A DNA stretch of 42,088 nucleotides from JAEZKC01 sp046538945 (GCA_046538945.1 JBKHHW010000009.1:1-42088); one strand, 5' to 3'. Counted from the stretch's first letter, positions 1-7,899 are shown. Notes: a model not told the origin generated them from the letters alone. Numbers and translations are program-made.

Positions 1-391
1 TCTCAAAAAGAAATGTTCAGAGAACCCGTATCACACATCGAAGCTTTCAAAGAGCGTTTTTCCGTGCCCTTTTCTCAAAGGCGTATCAAAAATAGCATGA
101 AAAAAAAACGAAGTCAACAAGAATTTTGTATTTTTATTCACATCCCCGAAAAATGATCCGACAGGAACATTTCCAGTTGATATAACTCTAAGACACCTGC
201 AAACCTCATGCCCTTTAAGGGACAATATAAATTACGAAAAACAGCCCGGTTTATTATGTGAATATGATGTTTTCTTCATTATCAGATATATTCGAACCCG
301 GCTTAGGATATTGAACCTACCCACAGTCCGAAAGCTACGCAAGTATTCCCGAAACCAGTCATACAAACTGTGCAGCAACCTTGTAACTACA
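1..391. other. Left edge, no supported gene
   Basis: I see no convincing gene here. The short open frames on both strands have low-complexity or phenylalanine/arginine-rich translations without family resemblance, and one runs into the tRNA. A small palindrome (CCCTTTAAGGG, 211-221) is present but has no T run beside it. Confidence 0.5.
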
Positions 392-428
392 AATAAAAAG
401 CCCCGACAGGAGATCTTCCGATCGGAGC
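392..428 (-). terminator. Intrinsic terminator after tRNA-Arg
   Basis: Read on the minus strand, GCTCCGA (428-422) pairs with TCGGGGC (406-400) with one G-U pair, and a short inner GGA/TCC helix extends it. The stem is followed directly by TTTTTATT. It begins 11 bases past the tRNA 3' end, so it should end the tRNA transcript. Confidence 0.85.
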
Positions 429-438
429 AGGTATTCAA

Positions 439-512
439 TACCCCCAGCAAGGATCGAACTTGCGACACCAGGTTTAGGAAACCTGTGCTCTATCCTACTG
501 AGCTATGGGGGC
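439..512 (-). tRNA. tRNA-Arg (anticodon CCT)
   Basis: The minus strand folds into a full cloverleaf: acceptor GCCCCCA with TGGGGGT (one G-U at the end), D stem GCTC/GAGC, anticodon stem CAGGT/ACCTG with loop TTCCTAA, five-base variable loop, and T stem GCAAG/CTTGC with loop TTCGATC. The anticodon is CCT, so it reads AGG arginine codons. The discriminator is A and CCA is not encoded, since TTG follows. It has its own promoter and terminator. Confidence 0.95.
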
Positions 513-535
513 ATATTTTCAAAACTGATTAACTT

Positions 536-564
536 AAAATAGAAATTTCCAGAATTTTTGGCAA
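536..564 (-). promoter_or_regulatory. Predicted sigma70-type promoter of tRNA-Arg
   Basis: On the minus strand TTGCCA (564-559) is followed after 17 bases by TATTTT (541-536), about 24 bases before the tRNA 5' end. It lies in the 64-base gap between the acylphosphatase stop and the tRNA, so the tRNA is probably transcribed on its own. Predicted by motif and spacing only. Confidence 0.6.
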
Positions 565-576
565 CAAGCAAATCAT

Positions 577-855
577 TCAGCGACGAATTAGAAACTCGCT
601 ATCTGATTTTGAAGGAGCGAGTTCTTCTATTTCCAGATCTGTAACTCTGGAAAGAGAAGGACCCTCCTTGAGATCCTCCAGAAACTGATCAACTGCCGAC
701 TGTTCTCCCTGAACCTCAAGCTCCACCCGCCCGTCATGCATATTCCTCACCCATCCACTCAACCCGAAAGACATCGCCACATCGCGGGTAAAATAGCGGT
801 ACCCCACCCCCTGCACTCTTCCACTGACGTAAACATGATATCTCTTCTCACTCAC
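577..855 (-). CDS. acyP: Acylphosphatase
   Basis: A 92-residue protein that matches the whole length of the acylphosphatase family, small cytoplasmic enzymes that hydrolyse acyl phosphates such as 1,3-bisphosphoglycerate or carbamoyl phosphate. The N-terminal motif GRVQGVGYR carries the phosphate-binding loop and catalytic arginine, and VRNMHDGRVE carries the catalytic asparagine. The start codon is GTG with only a weak ribosome site (GGGACTGG). It is the last gene of the yebC-ruvCAB run, 15 bases after the DUF2905 gene. The physiological substrate in bacteria is generally unclear; nothing here narrows it. Confidence 0.93.
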   Translation of the reverse strand: MSEKRYHVYVSGRVQGVGYRYFTRDVAMSFGLSGWVRNMHDGRVELEVQGEQSAVDQFLEDLKEGPSLSRVTDLEIEELAPSKSDSEFLIRR

Positions 856-870
856 AACCCAGTCCCTGTT

Positions 871-1089
871 TCATTTACGCGAAAAAAAGTTCAGGATAAT
901 TGTAAGCACCAGACTCAACAGTATGGATGTGGCAATCGGAATGTAAACTCTGTACCTGCCATTGCCGAACTGCAGATCTCCGGGCAATCTACCTATGGGA
1001 AGTTTATCGGAGATCATGAAAATGAAACCAATCACAACTATAACGGTTCCTGCGACAATAAGGAACCTACCCGTGTCTACCCAGTTCAT
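871..1089 (-). CDS. DUF2905 small membrane protein
   Basis: A 72-residue protein of the DUF2905 type. It has two hydrophobic segments (about residues 8-27 and 48-68) separated by a short polar loop with LPIGRLPGD and GNGRYRVYIP, the conserved part of this family. Function is unknown in the family. I chose the ATG at 1089 because GAAAGG lies six bases upstream; a TTG at 1110 is in frame but has no better site. It sits between ruvB and acyP, a common place for DUF2905 genes, but a role in recombination has not been shown. Confidence 0.85.
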   Translation of the reverse strand: MNWVDTGRFLIVAGTVIVVIGFIFMISDKLPIGRLPGDLQFGNGRYRVYIPIATSILLSLVLTIILNFFSRK

Positions 1090-1117
1090 GTTTTTCCTTT
1101 CTCCGAGCAAAGACAGC

Positions 1118-2185
1118 TCAAGTTTGGAACAGATCAGATTGAGATCCCTGGTGAGCAGGAGGAACTCTGTTGAAATACTTGTAAGTTTTCATTGTGACTT
1201 CCCGACCACGAGGCGTACGCTTCAGGAATCCGGACTGGATCAGAAAAGGCTCGTAAACTTCCTCGATTGTGTCAGGCTCCTCCCCCACCACAACCGCCAT
1301 GGTGCCGAGGCCCACAGGTCCGCCGTTATAATGCTCAACAATGGATAAAAGTATGTTTCTGTCCATTTCATCAAGACCACTGGAGTCGACACCCAGGAGC
1401 GAAAGCGTTTTATTTACAATATGTACAGTAACCCTGCCGTTCCCCTTCACTTCTGCCACATCCCTGCAGCGCCTCAAAAGGCGATTGGCGATTCGGGGGG
1501 TTCCGCGAGCCCGTTTTCCCAGTTCAAGTGCTGCATCTTCATCACACCCTACTCCCAGTATGGATGCGGATCTTAAAATAACCTGCTTCAGTTCTTCAGG
1601 GGTATAATAGGAGAGACGACAGACGTACCCAAACCGGGCATGCATCGGTGAAGTCAGCATGCCGGCTCTTGTGGTGGCCCCCACAAGAGTAAACGGTTTG
1701 ATATCCAGTCTGATCGACCGGGCTGCAGGCCCGTCGCCAATGGTAATATCAAAAACGAAATCCTCCATTGCAGGGTAAAGTGACTCTTCGACAACTCTGT
1801 TAAGTCTGTGGATTTCATCAATGAAGAAAATTTCTCTTTCTTCGAGATTTGTCAAATTACCGGCAAGATCACCTTTCTTTTCAAGCACAGGTCCAGAAGT
1901 AGTCTGGACACCCACGCCCAGTTCGTTTGCCAGGATGCGGGAAAGAGTTGTTTTCCCCAAGCCGGGAGGACCGCAGAAAAGAATATGATCCAACGCCTCT
2001 CCCCTCCTGCGGGCTGCCTCGACGAAAATGCCGAGATTCTCCTTTATGGCACTCTGACCTATGAAATCGGAAAACCGCTCAGGTCTCAGAGCATTATCGA
2101 ACAGCTCCTCTTCAGTTCCCGCATTTGCTCCTGAAACCAATCTGCTTTCATCCTGGCTCATAACTACTCGAATCTCTTCAGACAA
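1118..2185 (-). CDS. ruvB: Holliday junction branch-migration ATPase RuvB
   Basis: RuvB is the hexameric AAA+ motor that drives Holliday junction branch migration together with RuvA, before RuvC cuts the junction. The frame has 355 codons. Walker A is GPPGLGKTT (residues 72-80), Walker B FFIDEIHRL (120-128) and the sensor-1 region GATTRAG (169-174). A winged-helix C-terminal domain ends with the conserved IQSGFLKRTPRGR. The start is uncertain: TTG at 2185, five bases after the ruvA stop, or ATG at 2161 (347 residues). Neither has a strong ribosome site, so coupling to ruvA translation is likely. Confidence 0.96.
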   Translation of the reverse strand: MSEEIRVVMSQDESRLVSGANAGTEEELFDNALRPERFSDFIGQSAIKENLGIFVEAARRRGEALDHILFCGPPGLGKTTLSRILANELGVGVQTTSGPVLEKKGDLAGNLTNLEEREIFFIDEIHRLNRVVEESLYPAMEDFVFDITIGDGPAARSIRLDIKPFTLVGATTRAGMLTSPMHARFGYVCRLSYYTPEELKQVILRSASILGVGCDEDAALELGKRARGTPRIANRLLRRCRDVAEVKGNGRVTVHIVNKTLSLLGVDSSGLDEMDRNILLSIVEHYNGGPVGLGTMAVVVGEEPDTIEEVYEPFLIQSGFLKRTPRGREVTMKTYKYFNRVPPAHQGSQSDLFQT

Positions 2186-2190
2186 TTAAC

Positions 2191-2799
2191 TTATATAACC
2201 TGCAGAGCCAGCCGAATCCATTCCTCAACCGGAGCTCCGTTTTCGATCACCTCTTCGACTCTGGAAACTGCTTTAACAACCTGCTTTTCATTGTAGCCCA
2301 GAGATACCATGGCTGCAAAAGCCTCCTCACGCTCGGATGGAGAACCGCTGGGCACCCTTGAAACCACGGCTGCTGAAGCAGTCTTCGAAGAAGGCACCAT
2401 TCCCAGTTTTCCTTTAAGTTCAACGACCAGCCGCTGTGCGGTCTTTGCACCCACGCCCGGGATTTTTTCCAGACGGGAAGAATCAGCAGAGTTGACACTT
2501 GAAACAAGGTCATCCACGGAAACTCCGGAGAGAATACCCAGTGCTACCTTCGGACCTACTTTACTTATAGAGATAAGCTGACGGAATATTTCCCGTTCCG
2601 TTCTGGAAGAGAACCCGTACAACTTCACCACATCTTCCCTTACGTAGTAATGAATGTACAGTTTCGCTTCTTTACCCTGTTCAGGTAATTTTTCATAAGT
2701 TGAAATGGGAATGTTCACATCATACCCCACCCCGAAAGTTTCCAATGCGACGTGCATAATTTCTTTTTCGGCAAGTATACCGCGAATATATTCGATCAT
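2191..2799 (-). CDS. ruvA: Holliday junction DNA-binding protein RuvA
   Basis: A 202-residue protein of normal RuvA length. The N-terminal OB-fold domain (about 1-65) is followed by tandem helix-hairpin-helix motifs (VGPKVALGIL near 82 and IPGVGAKTAQRLVVELKGK near 113), then a linker, then the C-terminal domain that contacts RuvB (EEAFAAMVSLGYNEKQV). RuvA forms tetramers that hold the Holliday junction open and load RuvB. Its ATG overlaps the ruvC stop (ATGA), and ruvB follows after five bases, the standard ruvCAB arrangement. Confidence 0.97.
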   Translation of the reverse strand: MIEYIRGILAEKEIMHVALETFGVGYDVNIPISTYEKLPEQGKEAKLYIHYYVREDVVKLYGFSSRTEREIFRQLISISKVGPKVALGILSGVSVDDLVSSVNSADSSRLEKIPGVGAKTAQRLVVELKGKLGMVPSSKTASAAVVSRVPSGSPSEREEAFAAMVSLGYNEKQVVKAVSRVEEVIENGAPVEEWIRLALQVI

Positions 2800-3320
2800 C
2801 TTCCCACCTTCACCCTTTTACGCTTTGTCAGCATGGAAAGAGCAGTGCCGTTTCTTGAATGATGAAAATCACACATGGCAATAGCCAAAGCATCATAGGC
2901 ATCACTTCGAGCATGGTCGCATGGTGGAGAAAGAAGCATTTTTATCATATACATAACCTGCTCTTTAGCAGCGTTCCCATTTCCGGCAACCGTTTTTTTT
3001 ATCACTCTGGGAGTATATTCGCTCACCTGAGCACCGCACTTGACAGCAGCCAACATGGCAACTCCCCGAGCATGTCCCAGTACAAGTGTCGTATGAACGT
3101 TTTTGCCGTAAAAAGCCTCTTCTATGCATACTCTTTGGGGTGTATGCTGAAGCATCTTCCGGGATAAACCATCGTAGATGGAAGACAGCCGTTCACAGAG
3201 GGGTTTTGATGAATCGGGAGCAATCACACCGGAATCAACCCAGGAAACGGAGTTGTTAACCACCCTGATCACACCATAACCAGTTGCAACTGTTCCCGGA
3301 TCGATTCCGAAAATGATCAC
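2796..3320 (-). CDS. ruvC: Holliday junction endonuclease RuvC
   Basis: RuvC is the RNase H-fold resolvase that cuts Holliday junctions symmetrically. Catalytic acidic residues are visible: Asp7 in FGIDPGT, Glu in CIEEAFYGKN, and the two Asp in HARSDAYDALA, matching the E. coli D7/E66/D138/D141 pattern. I start at the GTG at 3320 (174 residues, close to the 173 of E. coli) because AGAGAG lies six bases upstream. A longer frame from TTG at 3338 would add six residues without a better site. The stop overlaps the ruvA start. Confidence 0.95.
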   Translation of the reverse strand: MIIFGIDPGTVATGYGVIRVVNNSVSWVDSGVIAPDSSKPLCERLSSIYDGLSRKMLQHTPQRVCIEEAFYGKNVHTTLVLGHARGVAMLAAVKCGAQVSEYTPRVIKKTVAGNGNAAKEQVMYMIKMLLSPPCDHARSDAYDALAIAMCDFHHSRNGTALSMLTKRKRVKVGR

Positions 3321-3376
3321 AAGCTTCTCTCTAAGCAAAGAGGAGCTGCTGCAGGCCCCTCCGTTGAAAAAACGAA

Positions 3377-4123
3377 CTACTTCAGTTTGTCAAGTTCTTC
3401 ATCCTCGATATCAAACCCGGCATACACGTTCTGTGTATCATCCAGATCATCAAGAGCATCCACAAGCTTCATTATCTTGGCCGCGTTATCACCCTCGACT
3501 TTCACCGGATTATCAACAACTTTGGTCAATTCGGCAGAAGAGGGTTCGATACCTGCCTTGACAAGAGCCTCGCGCACTGCATCAAATGTATCAGTGGGCG
3601 TGCTGATTTCGTACTCCTCACCCTCAAGCACCATATCCTCCGCCCCCGCCTCGAGAACCAGCTCCATAAGTGTATCCTCAGCCATGGCATCCTTTGGAAC
3701 CGTTATGACTCCCTTGGCCTTGAACATCCAGGCAACAGAATTGGACTGCCCGAGATTACCGCCGTATTTTGTCAATGCATGACGGACTTCGGCCACGGTG
3801 CGGTTTCTGTTATCGGTCATCGTCTCAATCATAACGGCAACACCGCCCGGTCCGTACCCTTCGAATGTGATCTCCTCGTAGCTGACACCCTCAAGCTGTC
3901 CTGTGCCCTTGAGAATAGCCGACTCGATATTCTTGTTGGGCATATTTGCGGCTCTGGCCGAAGACACAGCAGAGCGCAAACGGGGATTGGAATCCACATC
4001 TCCACCGCCCATTCTGGCAGCAATCGTTATTTCCCGGATAAGTCTGTTGAACAGCTTTCCTCTGGCAGCATCGGCTTTTCCCTTGGCCCTTTTTATGGTG
4101 GCCCATTTGGAGTGTCCCGACAT
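3377..4123 (-). CDS. yebC: YebC/PmpR family protein
   Basis: A 248-residue YebC/PmpR-family protein, recognisable from its N-terminus (MSGHSKWATIKRAKGKADA) and the central IETMTDNRNRTVAEVRHALTK. Members were described as transcriptional regulators, and more recently as factors that relieve ribosome stalling at difficult peptides. It is cytoplasmic with three domains and an acidic C-terminus. It heads the yebC-ruvC-ruvA-ruvB run, 56 bases before ruvC, a neighbourhood seen in many bacteria. GAGGAGAAAA just before the ATG is a clear ribosome site. Confidence 0.95.
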   Translation of the reverse strand: MSGHSKWATIKRAKGKADAARGKLFNRLIREITIAARMGGGDVDSNPRLRSAVSSARAANMPNKNIESAILKGTGQLEGVSYEEITFEGYGPGGVAVMIETMTDNRNRTVAEVRHALTKYGGNLGQSNSVAWMFKAKGVITVPKDAMAEDTLMELVLEAGAEDMVLEGEEYEISTPTDTFDAVREALVKAGIEPSSAELTKVVDNPVKVEGDNAAKIMKLVDALDDLDDTQNVYAGFDIEDEELDKLK

Positions 4124-4261
4124 AATTTTCTCCTCAGAATTTATTTTATAACGTTCGTTGTACCAAATCCGTTCATGACTGATCCTTCATAATGCACACT
4201 ATGATTCAAAATACAATATAAATAGCGCAATCCAGATCTACTCATTCAATCAACCGACCGC

Positions 4262-5086
4262 TTAGGAGGCAAGCTCATCGAGAGTAACTTTTTCGATTTT
4301 GGGAAGCTTTTTCCCCATGAAAGTCTCCGCAAGCTGTTCAAAGTGCGGGGTCAAATCCGAAACCAGAAAACTACTCGAAGACAATCCGTCAGTATCTTGG
4401 GACGTCAGCGCATCGATGGCAATGAGTATGTCCTGTGCTTCTTTTGCGGTCCATAGAGCACTGTCAAGAAGCTGAATACGAGTGCCGACTGTACCCTGAA
4501 TCACTTCCATAAGAAGAGGATAATGAGTACAGCCCAGAATCAGACAATCCACTCCCAAGTCGATCATTTCATACAGATAATGCTGTGCGACCAGACGTGT
4601 AATATCACTGTCAAGAAGCCCCTCCTCCACAAGCGGCACAAAGAGGGGACAAGCCTTGCCGAACACTTTTATATCAGGATCAATATTCTGAATCGCTTTT
4701 GCATAAGAGGCGGAGCGGGTTGTTGCCGCGGTACCGATCACCCCCACTTTCTTTTCCGCTGTCCTGAGAACCGCCGCTCTTGCACCGGGGAGAACAACTC
4801 CAATGACCGGTATTTCCTTTATGTGCTGCTTCAGATACTGGAGAGCAACCGACGATACCGTATTGCAGGCAACCACAAGCAGCTTTATATCCATGTCGAT
4901 GAGAACCTGGGCATCCTGGAGAGCGAACTGCCGTATCGTCTCCTCGGATCTGCCGCCGTAAGGAACCCGAGCCGTGTCACCCAGGTAAATAATCTTCTCT
5001 GAAGGCATGAGGCGAAGAATCTCCTTGACAACGGTCAAGCCTCCCAATCCGGAATCGAAAACACCTATAGGTCTTGAGTCACTCAT
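4262..5086 (-). CDS. murI: Glutamate racemase MurI
   Basis: MurI converts L- to D-glutamate for the second residue of the peptidoglycan stem peptide. The 274-residue protein has the N-terminal GVFDSGLGGLTV and both catalytic cysteines: Cys74 in VACNTVSS and Cys186 in LGCTHYPLL. The ATG overlaps the stop of the upstream amidase gene (ATGA), so the two wall genes are probably translated in a coupled way. A 138-base gap separates it from yebC, which likely has its own promoter there. D-glutamate made here would feed MurD, encoded in the dcw cluster. Confidence 0.96.
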   Translation of the reverse strand: MSDSRPIGVFDSGLGGLTVVKEILRLMPSEKIIYLGDTARVPYGGRSEETIRQFALQDAQVLIDMDIKLLVVACNTVSSVALQYLKQHIKEIPVIGVVLPGARAAVLRTAEKKVGVIGTAATTRSASYAKAIQNIDPDIKVFGKACPLFVPLVEEGLLDSDITRLVAQHYLYEMIDLGVDCLILGCTHYPLLMEVIQGTVGTRIQLLDSALWTAKEAQDILIAIDALTSQDTDGLSSSSFLVSDLTPHFEQLAETFMGKKLPKIEKVTLDELAS

Positions 5087-6567
5087 AATCCTGTCTCGAA
5101 CTGCTGTTTGAAATTCAAAATTGCCTCACAAAGAGCCGTCGCCAACTCACGCTGAGTTTTTTTGCTGGATAACAGCTTTTCTTCATCAGGATTCGATATA
5201 AATCCCAACTCTACAAGCACCGAAGGCATGTAAGCACCATTCAGCACCCAAAAGTTGGCCTGTCCGACACCCAAATGAAGCTTGGGGATTTTGGAGAGCT
5301 TGGCATTAAAGGTCTGATCCATCGTTATGCAGAGCTCCTGACTCTGCTTCAGATACTCATTGCCGGCTATATCGATTAAAATATTCTGAAGAGCGCTGTA
5401 TTTCTGAGGTTTTTCCTCCAGTTCAATAACCGAGTTTTCACGCATTGCTGCCAGCTTGTCATCCTCGTTCTTGGCCTGGGACAAGAAATAGATTTTATAC
5501 CCCTTTGTGGCCCCCCGTCTTTGCTTGCTACCGGCAATGGCATTGGCATGAATACTCAGGAACAGATCGGCCTTTTTATCATTTGCAAATTTGGTACGGT
5601 TTGCAAGAGGAACAAACACATCTTTTTCGCGTGTAAGGAAGACTTTCAGCCCTTGCTTCTCCAGATGTTTTTTGAGCTCAAGGGACACGGCAAGCACGAC
5701 ATCCTTTTCCTTGACCTTTTTGGGGCCGATCGCACCCGGATCTTTTCCACCATGACCGGGATCGATCACTACAGTCCTGACTAAAGGCACGTCCACCTGT
5801 ACTTTTTTATTCTCCACTTTCACAGGAGGGGGTTTCGGTTTAAGAGAAAGCATGAGAGTGTTGGATTCACCATTGAAATCCACATGTGGTTTCTCTATCT
5901 TTCTGTTCAGAAGAAAGGTAACCTGGGCGGAATTTTCAAACTGTATCCCAAAGACCGAATCCACAACCCCCTCTTTTTTACTGCTGCTTTGTATCCTCTT
6001 CTCATCAACGGTTCCACCGTCAAAACTCACCAGCAGATTGGGATGAAAGTAGCTGCATTCGAAAGCAAGCGAATCACCAAGAGTGATAAATACAACAGTT
6101 CCATTCTGCTTTGCCTCATACCGCACGTTTGAAACCGGAGAGGAGGAACTGATACGAATCGCTCTGCTCTTTTCATCCCAGGACAGTTTTCCCGGATAAT
6201 GCATTCCGAATATTTCAATTATATGGGGCACGGGAAGATACATTGTAGCCCACTTGCGTACCGGAGGATGAGCAAGTTGAAAAGTTGCTGTATCTGCTTT
6301 ATAGAAGGAGTTGTTCTGAACAAAGGACAGTTCGGTGTCACCGTAAGAAAATGTCAGTTTTCTGGTGAATATGTTCCAGCGCCACCTGAATCCGGCCTGA
6401 AGTGCGAAATCGGTCATTGAAACATAGGTAAGCCCATCCTGTTCAAACGACCGCGCTGACACAGTTTTGCCCTCGGGCATGGTGCGGATTACAACGTCCG
6501 AATACAGACTGGATGCCCCGAAAAACAAACAGAACAAAAGGGTAATACGGAAAGTTTGATTATTCAC
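5083..6567 (-). CDS. N-acetylmuramoyl-L-alanine amidase (Amidase_3)
   Basis: A secreted zinc amidase of the AmiC/Amidase_3 type that cleaves the bond between muramic acid and the stem peptide, used in daughter-cell separation. The 494-residue protein starts with a signal peptide (about 1-23). A copper-amine-oxidase-N-like domain (about 25-140) and an AMIN-like beta domain (about 145-245) follow, then a proline/lysine linker and the catalytic domain (about 263-490). Zinc and catalytic residues are visible: His272 in DPGHGG, Glu287, His340 in SIHAN, Glu453 in VELGFISN. The start is GTG with AGGA upstream. It overlaps murI by four bases. Confidence 0.93.
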   Translation of the reverse strand: MNNQTFRITLLFCLFFGASSLYSDVVIRTMPEGKTVSARSFEQDGLTYVSMTDFALQAGFRWRWNIFTRKLTFSYGDTELSFVQNNSFYKADTATFQLAHPPVRKWATMYLPVPHIIEIFGMHYPGKLSWDEKSRAIRISSSSPVSNVRYEAKQNGTVVFITLGDSLAFECSYFHPNLLVSFDGGTVDEKRIQSSSKKEGVVDSVFGIQFENSAQVTFLLNRKIEKPHVDFNGESNTLMLSLKPKPPPVKVENKKVQVDVPLVRTVVIDPGHGGKDPGAIGPKKVKEKDVVLAVSLELKKHLEKQGLKVFLTREKDVFVPLANRTKFANDKKADLFLSIHANAIAGSKQRRGATKGYKIYFLSQAKNEDDKLAAMRENSVIELEEKPQKYSALQNILIDIAGNEYLKQSQELCITMDQTFNAKLSKIPKLHLGVGQANFWVLNGAYMPSVLVELGFISNPDEEKLLSSKKTQRELATALCEAILNFKQQFETGL

Positions 6568-6625
6568 TGGTGCTTATCCTATATATTCAGAGTGATTCGT
6601 ACAGAGTATCCGGCGCATGCTTTAT

Positions 6626-7072
6626 TCATCGCCGCCGATTGATGAGCTGTGCAATCCGCCTCTTGGACTCCTGCTCGGCAATCTTCTGCCTTTTATCATA
6701 CTTTTTGCGACCTCGGCACAACCCCAACTCCAACTTTACCCACTGATCCTTGAAATACACCGCCAGGGGAACAAGGGTCAGCTGTTTCCGTTCAACTTCT
6801 TCACAGAAATGGCTGATCTGTTTATGATGAAGCAGCAACTTCCGTCTTCGATATGGGTCCGGACTGTACATTCCCCCCCTATCGTAGGGACTTATGTGCA
6901 GGTGATTGATGAACATCTCACCACGAGAACAGAATGCATAGCTGTCCAACAGATTGACTCTGCCGGCCCGAATTGATTTCACCTCTGATCCGGTCAGAGC
7001 AATACCGGCCTCGACTTTATCTATCACTTCGTAGTCGTGATATGCTTTTTTGTTTCTGGCTATGATTTTCAT
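6626..7072 (-). CDS. smpB: SsrA-binding protein SmpB
   Basis: SmpB binds tmRNA and delivers it to stalled ribosomes for trans-translation. The 148-residue length is typical. Recognisable segments are NKKAYHDYEVIDKVEAGIAL at the N-terminus, GSEVKSIRAGRVNL, the aromatic HISPYDRG, LVPLAVYFKDQWVKLELGLCRGRKKYDKR, and the basic C-terminal tail that enters the ribosome. There is no Shine-Dalgarno sequence before the ATG, and a promoter-like -10 lies only nine bases upstream, so the message may be leaderless. No tmRNA gene was found next to it. Confidence 0.97.
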   Translation of the reverse strand: MKIIARNKKAYHDYEVIDKVEAGIALTGSEVKSIRAGRVNLLDSYAFCSRGEMFINHLHISPYDRGGMYSPDPYRRRKLLLHHKQISHFCEEVERKQLTLVPLAVYFKDQWVKLELGLCRGRKKYDKRQKIAEQESKRRIAQLINRRR

Positions 7073-7080
7073 TGCAATGA

Positions 7081-7110
7081 AAAATAGTTACGGTTGCGCT
7101 TGCAAGGCAA
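7081..7110 (-). promoter_or_regulatory. Candidate smpB promoter, near-leaderless
   Basis: On the minus strand TTGCCT (7110-7105), an 18-base spacer and TATTTT (7086-7081) end eight bases before the smpB ATG at 7072. A start seven bases past the -10 would give a leader of about two bases, which agrees with the absence of a ribosome site. Predicted from sequence only; another promoter further upstream would change the picture. Confidence 0.4.
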
Positions 7111-7181
7111 TTGTGGGGATTAAAAGACTTTGGCTCTGATTCCTCACATTCCTTATTTTATATCCTTAGGACAGAAGTAGT

Positions 7182-7219
7182 GAAAAAAGTCCGGCGCTTT
7201 CATAAAGAAAACGCCGGAC
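7182..7219 (-). terminator. Strong intrinsic terminator on the minus strand
   Basis: On the minus strand GTCCGGCG (7219-7212) pairs perfectly with CGCCGGAC (7196-7189). An inner TTTC/GAAA helix sits across one mismatch, and TTTTTT follows immediately. It lies between smpB and the oppositely oriented HIT gene, so the only minus-strand transcript it can end is one arriving from the ftsZ end of the dcw cluster through the HIT gene in antisense. On the plus strand it would only form a leader hairpin. Confidence 0.75.
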
Positions 7220-7237
7220 AGCCTGAGGAAGGGCTTG

Positions 7238-7280
7238 TAATGGAGCAGAAGCAAAAACCACTCTTTTTTCTGTTCCATTA
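7238..7280. repeat. Long inverted repeat in the smpB-HIT gap
   Basis: TAATGGAGCAGAA (7238-7250) pairs over its full 13 bases with TTCTGTTCCATTA (7268-7280), with one G-U pair in the plus-strand RNA and a 17-base loop. Neither side has a T run, so it is not a normal terminator. A smaller hairpin, AGCC/GGCT (7220-7235), lies between it and the terminator at 7182-7219, giving three adjacent hairpins in the HIT leader. Role unknown. Confidence 0.6.
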
Positions 7281-7337
7281 TCTCACTCTTCTCCTGAACG
7301 AACCAAAACACCTATTTCTGAAAAGGATGCCAATCTT

Positions 7338-7685
7338 ATGGACACATGCCTGTTCTGTAAAATCATCAAAGGTGATATTCCGGCCGAAAAAGTCTACGAG
7401 GATGACAGTTCGATGATCATCCGCGACATAGATCCCAAAGCTCCCTATCATCTACTCGCTCTACCTCGCAAACACTATGCAGCCATTCATGACATACCCT
7501 CCGAAGAACTTTCATCATACATGGGCGGTCTTACAAAAGCAGTTTCCCACTATCTAAAGGAATCCGGTCTTGATCAGAGAGGATACCGCCTGGTGATCAA
7601 TTCTGGAGAGTCTGCTGGTCAAAGTGTTTTCCACATACACATGCACATACTGGGTGGCAGATCAATGCAGTGGCCTCCGGGTTGA
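7338..7685 (+). CDS. HIT family (histidine triad) nucleotide-binding protein
   Basis: A 115-residue HINT-branch protein, a cytoplasmic phosphoramidase/nucleotide hydrolase family. The catalytic triad His99-x-His101-x-His103 is in VFHIHMHILGGR, and the C-terminus ends with the usual MQWPPG. Cys4 and Cys7 (CLFC) form the zinc site seen in many HINT proteins. AAGGA lies ten bases before the ATG. It is the only plus-strand gene between the smpB and dcw blocks, and its 3' end overlaps the end of the small minus-strand gene by 24 bases. Natural substrates of bacterial HINT proteins are poorly defined. Confidence 0.94.
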   Translation: MDTCLFCKIIKGDIPAEKVYEDDSSMIIRDIDPKAPYHLLALPRKHYAAIHDIPSEELSSYMGGLTKAVSHYLKESGLDQRGYRLVINSGESAGQSVFHIHMHILGGRSMQWPPG

Positions 7686-7862
7686 ATTCGACAGGTCTTC
7701 GACCAGTACATGTGTGCTGTTGTCTTCGGTATTGAACCAGAGGTAGAGCTGGTCTCCGACTACTGTAAAACAGTCGGTCATGCTCTCTTTGTGTGCGCAG
7801 GGAAAGATCTTCTCATGTTTCCCCAGAGCCTGCACGATAAGTTTTCTCTCAATTTCCCCCAT
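7662..7862 (-). CDS. Small hypothetical protein after ftsZ
   Basis: A 66-residue open frame, 74 bases downstream of ftsZ in the same direction. I do not recognise the family. The translation has an ordinary soluble-protein composition with two cysteines (CAH and DCF) and a beta-rich stretch DQLYLWFNTEDNSTHVLVED. A possible ribosome site AAAGGA lies about 13 bases upstream of the ATG, rather far. Its last 24 bases overlap the HIT gene on the other strand. It could be a genuine small cell-cycle-linked gene or a chance frame; conservation in relatives would decide. Confidence 0.5.
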   Translation of the reverse strand: MGEIERKLIVQALGKHEKIFPCAHKESMTDCFTVVGDQLYLWFNTEDNSTHVLVEDLSNSTRRPLH

Positions 7863-7899
7863 TGAAATTTAGAATTCCTTTCAGATTCTGGAAAATGGA

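Noticed and set aside
7073..7337. tmRNA gene beside smpB
   Set aside because: No tRNA-Ala-like ends, no GGGG...CCA termini and no tag reading frame were seen; the gap is also shorter than a usual tmRNA.
7111..7416. Plus-strand frame of 101 codons in the smpB-HIT gap
   Set aside because: It runs through three hairpins and into the HIT gene in another frame; translation is basic and low in complexity.
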